From the NCBI GenBank assembly GCA_963846165.1, contig CAWJUU010000009.1, positions 186,001-250,000 of the forward strand: DNA of 64,000 nt. Reading direction: 5' to 3'. The translations under genes were made by a program, and so were the position numbers. Positions 40,448 through 49,413 of the stretch are shown here, piece after piece. Each line of letters starts with the position of its first letter. Position 1 is the first letter of the stretch. Under the pieces are notes generated by a model, which was given only the letters and a program-made list of their open reading frames with translations, did not search any database and was not told the DNA's origin. This DNA is from WHSW01 sp963846165. Lineage in GTDB: Bacteria > Actinomycetota > Thermoleophilia > Solirubrobacterales > 70-9.

Positions 40448-42111
40448 ACCTCGACCACCACCGGAAGGATCATAGGGCGTCGGCGCAGCCGGTCATAGAC
40501 GAACGAGGCGATGTCGTCGTGGAGGTCCTGCTGGATCAGAACCGGCTCGGTCACCCCCTCCTCGGCCGCTGCCGCGAGTGAGGACTCGACCACGTCGCGC
40601 AACTCGTCGAGCAGCCCGTCGGCCTCGGTGTCCTCCAGGAACGGCACGCCGCGGAAGATGATCTCGGGCGGCGCGACCGAGCTGCCGTCCTCGGCATCGA
40701 CCGTCGCTACGACGATGAAGATCCCGTCGGCCGAGAGCATGCGCCGGTCGCGCAGCGCGACGTCGTCGGGGTCGCCGATGTCGACTCCATCGACGAAGAT
40801 CATCCCCGCGCCGACGCTCTCGCCGAACTCGGCGCCGCCCGCATCGATCTCGAGCGGCAGCCCGTTGCGGCCCTTGTGGATGCGCGCGGGATCGACGCCC
40901 ACCGCCTCGGCGAGCTCGGCGTGGAGATGGATGCGCTTGTGATCGCCGTGGAAGGGGAACACGTGCTCTGGCCGGGTCAGGTTGAGCATCAGCTTCAGCT
41001 CCTCGCGCGAACCGTGCCCCGAGACGTGGATCGGGGCATCGGCGGCGGTCACGACCCGCGCGCCGATCTCGAAGATCCGGTCGACCGTCTCGTTCACCGA
41101 GCGCTCGTTGCCCGGGATCGGGGTCGCCGAGAACACCACCGTGTCGCCGGAATGCAGCTCGACGTCTCGGTGGTCGTTGAACGCCATCCGCCGCAGCGCC
41201 GAGAGCGGCTCGCCCTGGCTGCCGGTCGAGATCGCGACAACCTTGTGGTCGGGGAAGTCCTCGATCTCCTTTGGCGAGATCAGCAGTCCCTCGGGCGCCT
41301 TGGCGATCCCCAGGTTCGAGGCGATATTGAAGTTCTTGCGCATCGAGCGCCCGACGAGGGCGACTCGGCGGTCGAGCTCTGCGGCGGCGTCGACCACCTG
41401 CTGCACGCGATGGACGTTGGAGGCGAAGCAGGTGACGATGATCCGCCCCTCACAGCGCGAGAAGACATCGAGCAGCGCCGGCCCGACAGTCGACTCCGAG
41501 GCGCCGACACCGGGTCGGTCGGCGTTGGTCGAGTCGCCACAGAGGCAGAGGACACCCTCGGAGCCGAGTTCCGCCAGCCGGGCGATGTCGGCGGGACGGC
41601 CATCAACGGGCGTCTGGTCGAAGCGGTAGTCGCCGGTGACCAGGACCGCGCCCAGATCCGTGTGTACGGCCACAGCGCGCGCGTCGGGGATCGAATGCGA
41701 CATGTGGATCATCTCGATTCCGAATGGGCCCGCCTCGACGCGCTCGCCGGCGTCGAGCACCTCGAGCGGTGCCTCACGAAGCTTGTGCTCCTCGAGCTTC
41801 GAGCGCACGATGCCGATCGTCAGCGGGCCGCCGTAGATCACCGGGGGCATGCCGATCTCGCGCAGCACGTACGGCAGCGCGCCGACGTGGTCCTCGTGCC
41901 CGTGCGTTAGCACGATCGCCTCGATGTCATCGACGCGCTCGCGCAGGTAGGTGAAGTCAGGCAGCACCAGGTCGATGCCGAGCATCTCCGCGGTCGGGAA
42001 CATGAGCCCGACGTCGACAACGACGATCCGGCCGCCCAGTTCGACCACGGTCATGTTCTTGCCGATCTCTCCCAGCCCGCCGAGCGGGAGGATGCGCACG
42101 GACTCGCTCAA
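40444..42111 (-). CDS. rnj: Ribonuclease J
   Basis: A 555-residue metallo-beta-lactamase/beta-CASP nuclease. Metal motif LTHGHEDHVGAL (His70, His72, Asp74, His75), MIHMSHSIPDA, VLVTGDYRFDQ, then beta-CASP motifs around IIVTCFASNVHRVQQV, STGSQGEPLSAL and HVSGHGSREELKLML, and the C-terminal domain (about 450-555). It has 5-prime exonuclease and endonuclease activity in mRNA decay and rRNA maturation. It follows dapA by 7 bases; the dapA-rnj order is typical in Actinomycetota. Confidence 0.94.
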   Translation of the reverse strand: MSESVRILPLGGLGEIGKNMTVVELGGRIVVVDVGLMFPTAEMLGIDLVLPDFTYLRERVDDIEAIVLTHGHEDHVGALPYVLREIGMPPVIYGGPLTIGIVRSKLEEHKLREAPLEVLDAGERVEAGPFGIEMIHMSHSIPDARAVAVHTDLGAVLVTGDYRFDQTPVDGRPADIARLAELGSEGVLCLCGDSTNADRPGVGASESTVGPALLDVFSRCEGRIIVTCFASNVHRVQQVVDAAAELDRRVALVGRSMRKNFNIASNLGIAKAPEGLLISPKEIEDFPDHKVVAISTGSQGEPLSALRRMAFNDHRDVELHSGDTVVFSATPIPGNERSVNETVDRIFEIGARVVTAADAPIHVSGHGSREELKLMLNLTRPEHVFPFHGDHKRIHLHAELAEAVGVDPARIHKGRNGLPLEIDAGGAEFGESVGAGMIFVDGVDIGDPDDVALRDRRMLSADGIFIVVATVDAEDGSSVAPPEIIFRGVPFLEDTEADGLLDELRDVVESSLAAAAEEGVTEPVLIQQDLHDDIASFVYDRLRRRPMILPVVVEV

Positions 42112-42118
42112 ATTGCTA

Positions 42119-43006
42119 CTACGCCCCTGCCCCGCCTGCCACGAGCATGCCGTGGCGTTCGAGCGCCGCCCTCACCTGCGCCGTCTCCGCTTCGGATGCC
42201 CGGAGCATCGGCAACCGCAGATTCGCCTCGATCACCCCGAGAAGCTCGAGCGCGGTCTTGACCGGAATCGGGTTCGCGGTCACCGTCATCGCCTCGTAGA
42301 TCGGTTTCAGCTCGGCGTTGATCTCACCGGCGCGCTCATGATCGCCAAGCGCCGCTGCCTCGTACAGTTCGCGCATCTGCGGCCCGACGATGTGCGAGGC
42401 AACGAGGATGCCGCCGGCGCCGCCGAACTCGAGCGTGCGCGCGAACACGTCGTCGTTGCCGGCCAGGACCTCGAGCCCCTCGACCGGCCCCAGGTCGTCG
42501 TTGTTGGCCTGCTTGACCGCGACGATGTTCGGGTTCGCGGCGGCGAGCTCGGCGAGCAGGTCGGGGGCGACGTTGATCACCGTCCGCGAGGGGATGTTGT
42601 AGAGCACGATCGGGGTCTGCGCCGCTGCCTGCGAGACCGCCGCATAGTGCGCCTTCAGCCCGGCCCTGTTGGGCTTGTTGTAGTAGGGCGTGACCACGAG
42701 CACGGCATGCGCGCCTGCGTTGCACGCCTTCGCCGTCAGCTCAACGGTGTGCCGGGTGTCGTTGGAGCCGGTGCCGGCGATCACGGTCGCCGTGTCGCCA
42801 ACCTCGTCGAGGACCGCGTCGAGCAGCGCCAGCTTCTCGGCGTCCGACAGCGTCGGGGCCTCGCCTGTCGTCCCGGCGACCACGAGCCCGTGGGAGCCGT
42901 TGTCGACCAAGTGGCGAGCCAGTCGCCGCGCCGCATCGAGGTCGAGCGCGGCGTCGGTCGCGAACGGGGTCGCCATCGCGGTGATCACTCCGCGGATATC
43001 GCGCAT
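42119..43006 (-). CDS. dapA: 4-hydroxy-tetrahydrodipicolinate synthase
   Basis: A 295-residue TIM-barrel aldolase: GTTGEAPTL (pyruvate-binding Thr pair), Tyr136 in VLYNIPSRT and the Schiff-base Lys165 in VAVKQANND, plus GGILVASHIV. It condenses pyruvate with aspartate semialdehyde, the first step to diaminopimelate and lysine. The gene sits in dapB-amidase-dapA-rnj order on the minus strand. Confidence 0.95.
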   Translation of the reverse strand: MRDIRGVITAMATPFATDAALDLDAARRLARHLVDNGSHGLVVAGTTGEAPTLSDAEKLALLDAVLDEVGDTATVIAGTGSNDTRHTVELTAKACNAGAHAVLVVTPYYNKPNRAGLKAHYAAVSQAAAQTPIVLYNIPSRTVINVAPDLLAELAAANPNIVAVKQANNDDLGPVEGLEVLAGNDDVFARTLEFGGAGGILVASHIVGPQMRELYEAAALGDHERAGEINAELKPIYEAMTVTANPIPVKTALELLGVIEANLRLPMLRASEAETAQVRAALERHGMLVAGGAGA

Positions 43007-43048
43007 GCGGGGAGCGTAGCGCCCGACCCGGGCACGGGCCGCTCGCGC

Positions 43049-44500
43049 TCAGGCGGCGAACACCGGCGGTCTGCGATCGGCCCAGGGCCGGGCCTGCTCG
43101 AGCTGGGCGGCGATCCGGATCAGGATGTCCTCGCGCCCGTAGGCCGCGACGAGCTGGATCCCGATCGGCAGGCCGTCGTCGTTCCAGTGCAGCGGCAGCG
43201 AGATCGCCGGCTGGCCGGTTGCGTTGAAGACCGCGGTGAACGCGCCCGCGGGTATCGCGCGCCGGAACGCGTCCAGCGGGTCCTCGCCCGAGTCGTCGTA
43301 GGTGCCCAGCGGCACCGGCGGCTCGGCCATCGTCGGCGTCAGCAGCAGGTCGAAGCCACTCTCGTGCCAGCCCGCGATCGCCCGGGTGACCAGTTGATGG
43401 ATCGCGACGTCACGCAGGTAGCGACCGCTGGAGCGCTCGCGCCCGATCTCCGCCAGTGCCCAGGTCAGCGGCTCGACCTCGTGCGCCTCGACCTCGCGCC
43501 CGAGCTGGTCGGCGAACTGGTCCAGGGTCGCCGCCTGGCCCGCGGCCCAGCGGGTCATGAACGTGTCCTCGAGATCGAGGGTCTCGAGGAGCTCGGGCGC
43601 CACCGGCGAGGAGTTCTCGACCCGGTGCCCCAGGGACTCGAGCAGCTCGCGCGCTGCGCGGGCCGCGGCGATGCAATCTGGATGCGACTCCAATCCAGGG
43701 ACCGGAGGCTGGTCGAGGAACCCGATCCGCAGCTCACCCGGCTCCTTGGTGAGCTCGTCCATGTAGGGACGCTCGGGGACCGGCGCCACATATGGATCGC
43801 CGGGGCCCGGGCCCTCGACCGCGTCGAGGATCGCCGCGGTGTCGCGAACCGAGCGCGTCAACGCCAGCTCGACCGTGAGCCCGGACATCATGTCGCCGAT
43901 CATCGGGCCCTCCGAGACCCGCTGGCGGGTCGGCTTGAGCCCGACGAGCCCGCAGATGCTGGCCGGGATCCGGATCGAGCCGCCACCGTCGTTGGCGTGC
44001 GCGATCGGGAGCATTCCGGAGGCGACCGCGGCAGCCGAACCGCCGCTCGACCCACCGCTGGTACGGGTCGTGTCCCACGGGTTTCGGGTCGGGCCGTGCG
44101 CCCGCGGCTCGCAGGTCGGCAGGATCCCGAGCTCCGGCGTGTTCGTCTTCCCGATCGTGACCAGGCCCGCGTCGCGAAACCGTGCGCCGAGGTAGGTGTC
44201 CGCGAGAGCCCGGAAGCCCGCCTCCTTGAGCAGGCTCATGCCGAGGTGAAGCGGTTGGCCGGCGAGCGCGGCGCCGAGGTCCTTGAACACGAACGGCACG
44301 CCGCGGAACGGTCCGTCCGGAAGCTCGCCGGCGGCCGCCTCGCGGGCCTCGTCGAAGAGCTCGTGGATGACCGCGTTGATCTGCGGGTTGACGGCCTCGA
44401 TCCGAGCGATCGCCGCCTCGGTCAGCTCGAGCGGCGACGCCTCGCCGCGTCGGACCAGCTCCGCCTGCGCGGTCGCGTCCATGCTCGCGAGCTCCCCCAC
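43049..44500 (-). CDS. Amidase signature family protein
   Basis: A 483-residue amidase with the Ser-cisSer-Lys triad: Lys73 in VPFVFKDLGAA, Ser151 in the glycine-serine loop RTSGGSSGGSAAAVASG, and nucleophile Ser175 in DGGGSIRIPAS. The remaining blocks (TNTPELGILPTCEPRAHGPTRN, TPTMAEPPVPLG, FTAVFNATGQPAISLP) match the 6-aminohexanoate-cyclic-dimer-hydrolase/amidase subgroup. It would hydrolyse a carboxamide. It lies between dapB (12 bases upstream) and dapA (42 bases downstream); GatA of tRNA amidation is less likely because of the length and the missing gatC/gatB. Confidence 0.87.
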   Translation of the reverse strand: MGELASMDATAQAELVRRGEASPLELTEAAIARIEAVNPQINAVIHELFDEAREAAAGELPDGPFRGVPFVFKDLGAALAGQPLHLGMSLLKEAGFRALADTYLGARFRDAGLVTIGKTNTPELGILPTCEPRAHGPTRNPWDTTRTSGGSSGGSAAAVASGMLPIAHANDGGGSIRIPASICGLVGLKPTRQRVSEGPMIGDMMSGLTVELALTRSVRDTAAILDAVEGPGPGDPYVAPVPERPYMDELTKEPGELRIGFLDQPPVPGLESHPDCIAAARAARELLESLGHRVENSSPVAPELLETLDLEDTFMTRWAAGQAATLDQFADQLGREVEAHEVEPLTWALAEIGRERSSGRYLRDVAIHQLVTRAIAGWHESGFDLLLTPTMAEPPVPLGTYDDSGEDPLDAFRRAIPAGAFTAVFNATGQPAISLPLHWNDDGLPIGIQLVAAYGREDILIRIAAQLEQARPWADRRPPVFAA

Positions 44501-44511
44501 GCGCGGGAACC

Positions 44512-45192
44512 CTACAGCAGCGTCTCGAGCCCGACCGTGAGCGGTTCGGAGAGCTCGCCGACGCGCCGCACCGCGAGCAGCACGCCCGGCATGAACGAGC
44601 CGCGGTCGATCGAGTCATGGCGGATCGAGAGCGTCTGGCCCTCGCCGCCGAGCAGCACCTCCTGGTGCGCGACGAGCCCCGGCAGGCGCACCGAGTGGAT
44701 CGGCTCGTGGACCCTGCCGCCCGCTTCGCGGACCAGCTCGGCGGTTCGCTTCGCGGTTCCCGACGGCGCGTCGAGCTTGCGGTGGTGATGAAGCTCGACG
44801 ATCTCGACCTCGGGCATGTGGCGGGCGGCCTCGGCAGCGAAGCGCATCATCAGTACCGCGCCGATCGCGAAATTGGGGGCAACGAACGCATTCGCCGCGC
44901 TTCCTTCGGCGCGGGCCGCCTCGGCGGCCCGGCGCAGCTCGTCGAGATCGAAGCCGGTCGTGCCGATGACCACGTGGACGCCGTCGTCGAGGCAGGTCCG
45001 GGCGTTGGTGAGCGCGGCCTCTGGGGTCGAGAAGTCGACGACCACATCGGCACCCTCGAGCTGGCCATCGAGCTGCTGGTCGAGCGCCGGATCGGCCCTC
45101 CCGACGAGCTCCATGTCCTCGGCCCCGCCGACGGCCTCGCAGGCCGCCTCGCCCATCCGCCCCGCCGCCCCGCTGACGACGACCCTGATCAC
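44512..45192 (-). CDS. dapB: 4-hydroxy-tetrahydrodipicolinate reductase
   Basis: A 226-residue enzyme starting at GTG 45192: IRVVVSGAAGRMGEAAC (nucleotide loop), VVVDFSTPEAAL, VIGTTGFDLDEL, the catalytic block EIVELHHHRKLDAPSGTAKR and a late HEPIHSVRLPG with HQEVLLGGEGQTL. It reduces the DapA product with NAD(P)H. It is slightly shorter than the usual 245-270 residues. The start overlaps the M16 peptidase stop (GTGA), so the two are coupled. Confidence 0.94.
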   Translation of the reverse strand: MIRVVVSGAAGRMGEAACEAVGGAEDMELVGRADPALDQQLDGQLEGADVVVDFSTPEAALTNARTCLDDGVHVVIGTTGFDLDELRRAAEAARAEGSAANAFVAPNFAIGAVLMMRFAAEAARHMPEVEIVELHHHRKLDAPSGTAKRTAELVREAGGRVHEPIHSVRLPGLVAHQEVLLGGEGQTLSIRHDSIDRGSFMPGVLLAVRRVGELSEPLTVGLETLL

Positions 45193-46490
45193 GCCACGAG
45201 CGTTTCCGACACGGTGCCGGCAGCGCTGCGGAAGCGCTCCTCGTCGGGGCCGACGCAAGCGGCGGCGAGCCCGGCCGGGTCATAGAGCTCGGCCGCGAGC
45301 TCGGCCACCTCGGCGACCTCGACCGCGTCGACGCGGGCGAGCAGCTCGTCGAGCGAGTACAGCGGCACGTCGAACAGAGTGCTGCGCGCGATCCGCCCCA
45401 TCCGCGCTCCGGTGGACTCGAGGCCGAGGACCATGCGGCCCTTGACGTGCTCCTTGGCGCGGTCGAGCTCCTCGGCGGAGACGCCCTCGTCTCGGAGCCG
45501 GACCAGCTCGCGGCCGATGATCTCGCACGCCTCGCCGACGTTGTCGGCGCGCGTGCCGACATACATCGCGACGAAGCCGCGATCGACGAACTCGTGGGTG
45601 TAGGAGCCGACCGAGTAGGCGAGCCCTCGCTTCTCGCGAACCTCGCGGAAGAGCCGCGAGGAGACGGAGCCGCCGAAGATCGTGTCGAGCACGCCGAGCG
45701 CGTAGCGACGCTCGTCGGCGCGTGCGATGCCGGGCCCGCCGAAGCAGATGTGGAACTGCTCGGTGTCCTTCGGATAGAACCGCAGGGTCGAGGCCTCGAC
45801 CACGTTCGCCGCGGGCGCAGGCGAGTTGCCGTTGCTCGCCGCCGCCGAGAGCAGGTTGCCGGCGAGCTCGACGATCCGCTCGTGCTCGATGTGGCCGGCC
45901 GCGGCGACAACGATGTTGGCGGCCGTGTAGCGAGCGCGGTGGTAGTCGGCGATCTCGGGCACCGGGATCGAGCCGATCACCTCGGCTCGTCCGAGCACGC
46001 GCCGCCCGAGCGGGTGGTCGCCGTAGATCGCCTCGGCGAGCACGTCGTGGACGCGGTCCTGAGGCTCGTCCTCGTACATCGCGATCTCCTCGAGCACGAC
46101 CTCACGCTCGGAGTCGATCTCGTCGGGAGGCAGTGCGGGCGCGAGCAGCATCTCCGCCATCAGGTCGAACGCGTCGGCGGTGTGCTCGTCGAGGAGGCGG
46201 GCGTTCAGGTGTGTGGACTCCTTGCTCGTGGCGGCGTTCGAGGCGGCGCCCATGCCATCGAAGAGCTCGGAGATCTCGATCGCCGTATGGCGGTCGGTGC
46301 CCTTGAACAGCAGGTGCTCGAGGAAGTGCGAGACGCCGGCCTGGGGCGGCGTCTCGTCACGCGATCCTGTACGCACCCACATCCCGAGGGCGACCGAGCG
46401 CACCGAGGGCACCGTCTCGGTGATCACCCTGAGACCGGAGTCGAGCTCGGTGAGCTCGACTCCGTCGGGCAGGTCGGACGGCGGGCTCAA
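45189..46490 (-). CDS. M16 family zinc peptidase (processing-peptidase-like)
   Basis: A 433-residue M16B peptidase. The inverted zinc motif is SHFLEHLLFKGT (His55-x-x-Glu58-His59), with the distal Glu in the following helix (DSEREVVLEEIAMYEDEP). The second half is the non-catalytic lobe with FREVREKRGLAYSVGSYTHEF. It degrades oligopeptides or processes exported peptides. It follows pnp by one base, the standard pnp-pepR order of Actinomycetota, and overlaps dapB. Confidence 0.93.
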   Translation of the reverse strand: MSPPSDLPDGVELTELDSGLRVITETVPSVRSVALGMWVRTGSRDETPPQAGVSHFLEHLLFKGTDRHTAIEISELFDGMGAASNAATSKESTHLNARLLDEHTADAFDLMAEMLLAPALPPDEIDSEREVVLEEIAMYEDEPQDRVHDVLAEAIYGDHPLGRRVLGRAEVIGSIPVPEIADYHRARYTAANIVVAAAGHIEHERIVELAGNLLSAAASNGNSPAPAANVVEASTLRFYPKDTEQFHICFGGPGIARADERRYALGVLDTIFGGSVSSRLFREVREKRGLAYSVGSYTHEFVDRGFVAMYVGTRADNVGEACEIIGRELVRLRDEGVSAEELDRAKEHVKGRMVLGLESTGARMGRIARSTLFDVPLYSLDELLARVDAVEVAEVAELAAELYDPAGLAAACVGPDEERFRSAAGTVSETLVA

Positions 46491-48791
46491 CTAGCCCCGG
46501 TCGCGATCGAGGCGCTCGCGCTCGCGCCCGCCGCGACCTCCTCCCCGTCCGCCGCGATCGCCACCGTTGCGGCCGTCACGGCCTCCGCGGCCACCGCGGT
46601 CGCCGCCGCCGCGCCCGCCTCGTCCGCCGCCCATCGTCGGGTCGCCCGTGCCCAGCTTCTGCAGCTCGTCGGGACTCTTACCGGCGATCGCCGGATCGTC
46701 GGAGAGTCGCAGCCCGATCCGACCGCGCTCCTTGTCGACCTCCGCGACCGTGACGTCGATCTCGTCGCCGGAGGAGAGCACGTCCTCGACCGCGCCCACC
46801 CGCTCGCCGGGCTTGACGTTCGAGATGTGCAGCAGGCCGTCGGTGCCCTTGGTCAGCTCGACGAAGGCGCCGAAGGTGGTCGTCTTGACGACCTTGCCCT
46901 TGAACTGATCGCCTACCTCGGCCTCGCGGGTCATCGACTCGATCCGCTCGATGCACGCCTGGACCAGGGCCCCGCTCGGCGCGTAGACGCGCACGGTGCC
47001 GTCGTCGTCGATGTCGATCTCGGCCTCGAACTCCTCCTGCATGCCGCGGATCGTCTCGCCGCCCTTGCCGATCACGGCGCCGATCTTCTCCGGGTCGATC
47101 TTGATCGTCCGGATCGCCGGTGCGTACTCGGAGAGCTCCTCGCGCGGGCCGTCGATCGTCTCGTTCATCTTCTCCAGGATGAAGAGGCGGCCCTTGCGTG
47201 CCTGCTCGAGGGCGTCGGTGAGGATCTCGAAGGTGACTCCGGTGATCTTGATGTCCATCTGCAGGGCGGTGATCCCGTCCTCGGAGCCGGCGACCTTGAA
47301 GTCCATGTCGCCGAGGTGGTCCTCGACGCCGGCGATATCGGTGAGCACGACGTAGTCGTCGCCCTCCTTGACCAGGCCCATGGCCACCCCGGCGACCGCG
47401 GTCGAGACCGGGACGCCGGCCGCCTGCAGCGCCATCGACGACGCGCAGACCGAGCCCATCGAAGAGGAGCCGTTCGACTCGAGCGTGTCGGAGACGACGC
47501 GGATCACGTAGGGGAAGTCGTCCTCGTCGGGGATCGTCGCCGCCAGCGCCCGCTCGGCGAGCGCGCCGTGGCCGATGTCGCGGCGCTTCGGGCCTCGCAT
47601 GAAGCCGGCCTCCCCGACCGAGAACGGCGGGAAGTTGTAGTGGTGCCAGAAGCGCTTCGTCTCCTGGAGCCCGAGGTTGTCGACCTTCATGTCCATCCGC
47701 GTGGTACCGAGCGCGACGCTCGACAGGATCTGCGTCTCGCCGCGCGTGAACAGCGCCGAGCCGTGCACGCGGGGGGCAAGGTCGATCTCGGTCTCGATCG
47801 GCCGGATCTCGTCCTGGGCACGGCCATCGGGCCGCTTCTTGTCAATCGCGATCCGTCGACGGATGATGTCCTTCTCGAGCTTCGCGAACGCCCGGGTCAC
47901 CTCGGGGGCCTTCTCCGGGTCAACCTCGACCTCGCCCTCTCCGGCGGCGAGCTCGGCGAGCGCCTCGGCCTCGACCGCGTCGATGGCGTCCTGGCGAGCG
48001 AGCTTCTCGGGGACCTGGGTTGCCTCGTCGAGCTTCTCGCCGAACGACGTCTTGATCGTCTCGAGCAGGGACTCGTCGATCTCGGGCTCGGTGACCTCAA
48101 CCTTCTCCTTGCCCGCCTTGCCGCGCAGCTCCTCCATCGTCGCGACCAGCGTCTTGATCTCGCTGTGGGCGATGTCGAGCGCGTCGAGCACCTCCGCCTC
48201 GGTGACGCCGTCGGCGCCGCACTCGACCATCAGGATGGCCTCGTCGGAACCGGAGACGATCAGGTCCATCTCGAGCTCGGGGAGTGACTCCTCCTCCGGG
48301 TTGACGACGAAGTCGCCGTCGAGCTTGCCTACCCGCACCGCGCCGACGTACTTGGCGACGGGGATCGGGGAAATCGCGAGCGCCGCTGAGGCGCCATTCA
48401 TGGCCAGGATGTCGTACGGGTGGACGTGATCCACCGACATCGGCTGGCAGACGAGCTGAGTCTCAAAATGCCAGCCCTTGGGGAACAGCGGGCGGACCGG
48501 GCGGTCGATCATGCGCGCTGTCAGCGTCGCCTTCTCCCCCGCTCTCGCCTCGCGGCGGAAGAAGGAGCCCGGGACCTTGCCCGCGGCGTAGTGCTTCTCC
48601 TCGACGTCGACGGTCAGCGGGAGGAAGTCGACATCGCGCAGGTTGCCCATCGTCGCAGTGCAGAGGACCATCGTGTCGCCGGCGCGCACGACGACCGCAC
48701 CGCTCGCCTGACGGGCGAGCTTGCCGGTCTCGAACGAGATCTCCTGGCCGCCGATCTCTGCCGAAACGCGGCTCACGTCAAACATGCTCAT
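46491..48791 (-). CDS. pnp: Polyribonucleotide nucleotidyltransferase (PNPase)
   Basis: A 766-residue PNPase: two RNase PH domains (first from about residue 13, second with QILSSVALGTTRMDMK and KRRDIGHGALAERAL), an all-helical linker, a KH domain (IKIDPEKIGAVIGKGGETIR), an S1 domain (GDQFKGKVVKTTTFGAFVEL) and a Gly/Arg/Asp-rich tail of about 50 residues (GGRGGRGGGDRGGRGG and on). It degrades RNA 3-prime to 5-prime with phosphate. The RGG-like tail is an extension beyond the usual domains and may add RNA or protein contacts. A leader hairpin precedes it. Confidence 0.96.
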   Translation of the reverse strand: MSMFDVSRVSAEIGGQEISFETGKLARQASGAVVVRAGDTMVLCTATMGNLRDVDFLPLTVDVEEKHYAAGKVPGSFFRREARAGEKATLTARMIDRPVRPLFPKGWHFETQLVCQPMSVDHVHPYDILAMNGASAALAISPIPVAKYVGAVRVGKLDGDFVVNPEEESLPELEMDLIVSGSDEAILMVECGADGVTEAEVLDALDIAHSEIKTLVATMEELRGKAGKEKVEVTEPEIDESLLETIKTSFGEKLDEATQVPEKLARQDAIDAVEAEALAELAAGEGEVEVDPEKAPEVTRAFAKLEKDIIRRRIAIDKKRPDGRAQDEIRPIETEIDLAPRVHGSALFTRGETQILSSVALGTTRMDMKVDNLGLQETKRFWHHYNFPPFSVGEAGFMRGPKRRDIGHGALAERALAATIPDEDDFPYVIRVVSDTLESNGSSSMGSVCASSMALQAAGVPVSTAVAGVAMGLVKEGDDYVVLTDIAGVEDHLGDMDFKVAGSEDGITALQMDIKITGVTFEILTDALEQARKGRLFILEKMNETIDGPREELSEYAPAIRTIKIDPEKIGAVIGKGGETIRGMQEEFEAEIDIDDDGTVRVYAPSGALVQACIERIESMTREAEVGDQFKGKVVKTTTFGAFVELTKGTDGLLHISNVKPGERVGAVEDVLSSGDEIDVTVAEVDKERGRIGLRLSDDPAIAGKSPDELQKLGTGDPTMGGGRGGRGGGDRGGRGGRDGRNGGDRGGRGGGRGGRERERLDRDRG

Positions 48792-48811
48792 GTATTTACT
48801 TGTCCTTTCAA

Positions 48812-48836
48812 CCGCCCGGATGGCGGCCTTTTTTCA
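48812..48836. promoter_or_regulatory. Hairpin in the pnp leader
   Basis: CCGCC (48813-48817), loop CGGAT, GGCGG (48823-48827), next to a CC-TTTTTT run on the plus strand. On the pnp (minus) strand it is A-run, hairpin, then an AAAGGAC ribosome site 15 bases before the ATG. It may affect pnp mRNA processing or be a plus-strand terminator against antisense transcription; no plus-strand gene needs it. Confidence 0.4.
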
Positions 48837-48888
48837 CAGAACTCTCGTTCTCTAACGCGCTCGATCTTACAGAGAGGCCGCTGAAACG

Positions 48889-49413
48889 CTAGCCGCCGGC
48901 CACTGCGGCGAGTCGCTCGGCGACGCGGTCGGAGATCCGCTCGCCGCCGGCGAAGGCGGTCGGGGTGGCGATCACCCCGGCGCGGATCCCGGACTCGAAG
49001 TCGGTGCGCACGCGGTCGGCCACGTCGCCGGAGCGTCGGTCGGCGTCGAAGCGCTCGAGGTCGAGGTCGAGCAGCCGCGCCCGCTCCCACAGGTGCGGGT
49101 CGTCGAGGTGGCCGTGGTCGGCGTAGATCGAGTCCCACATGCCCCAGAAAGCCTCGGTGTGCTGGCGACCGGCGGCCTCGGCGGCGGCGTGAAGAGGCAA
49201 GGCTCTCGGTCGCTTTGCGGCGACCGGGAAGTGACGCACGCAGAGGCGAAGCGGCAGCTCACGCACCGACGGCCATGCCGCGGCGCATTGCGGGCAGGCG
49301 AGGTCGAGGTAGAGGATCGCCTCGGACCCGGCACCGCGGACGTGGTCGGCGGGGCCGATCGGCGGCACCGGGGCGCTCGTCAGCTCAGTCAGAGATTTGC
49401 TCCAAGGCGTCAA
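48889..49413 (-). CDS. DsbA-like thioredoxin-fold protein
   Basis: Up to 174 residues. Core blocks: LYLDLACPQCAAAWPSV with a CPQC active site, then LRLCVRHFPVAAKRPRALPL, AFWGMWDSIYADHGHL and the cis-Pro region GVIATPTAFAGGERI. This is a DsbA/2-hydroxychromene-isomerase-type fold often coupled to NhaA or acting as a dithiol oxidoreductase. No signal peptide is seen, so it is probably cytoplasmic. A TTG at 49413 gives a 29 base overlap with the peroxiredoxin gene; a later start (about 49390) would give a shorter overlap. It lies just upstream of pnp. Confidence 0.75.
   Translation of the reverse strand: MTPWSKSLTELTSAPVPPIGPADHVRGAGSEAILYLDLACPQCAAAWPSVRELPLRLCVRHFPVAAKRPRALPLHAAAEAAGRQHTEAFWGMWDSIYADHGHLDDPHLWERARLLDLDLERFDADRRSGDVADRVRTDFESGIRAGVIATPTAFAGGERISDRVAERLAAVAGG

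Noticed and set aside
43049..44500. Calling the amidase gatA (tRNA amidotransferase)
   Set aside because: gatB and gatC are absent nearby and the internal blocks fit stand-alone amidases better.
41951..44788. Very long plus-strand open frames (here and at 45447-48287, 16524-18152, 54608-56734)
   Set aside because: They lie antisense to clear genes (dapA, amidase, dapB; M16 and pnp; hflX and dut; infB) and their translations are Arg/Ala/Gly/Asp/Leu-rich low-complexity, as expected from the high GC content. No domain pattern is present.
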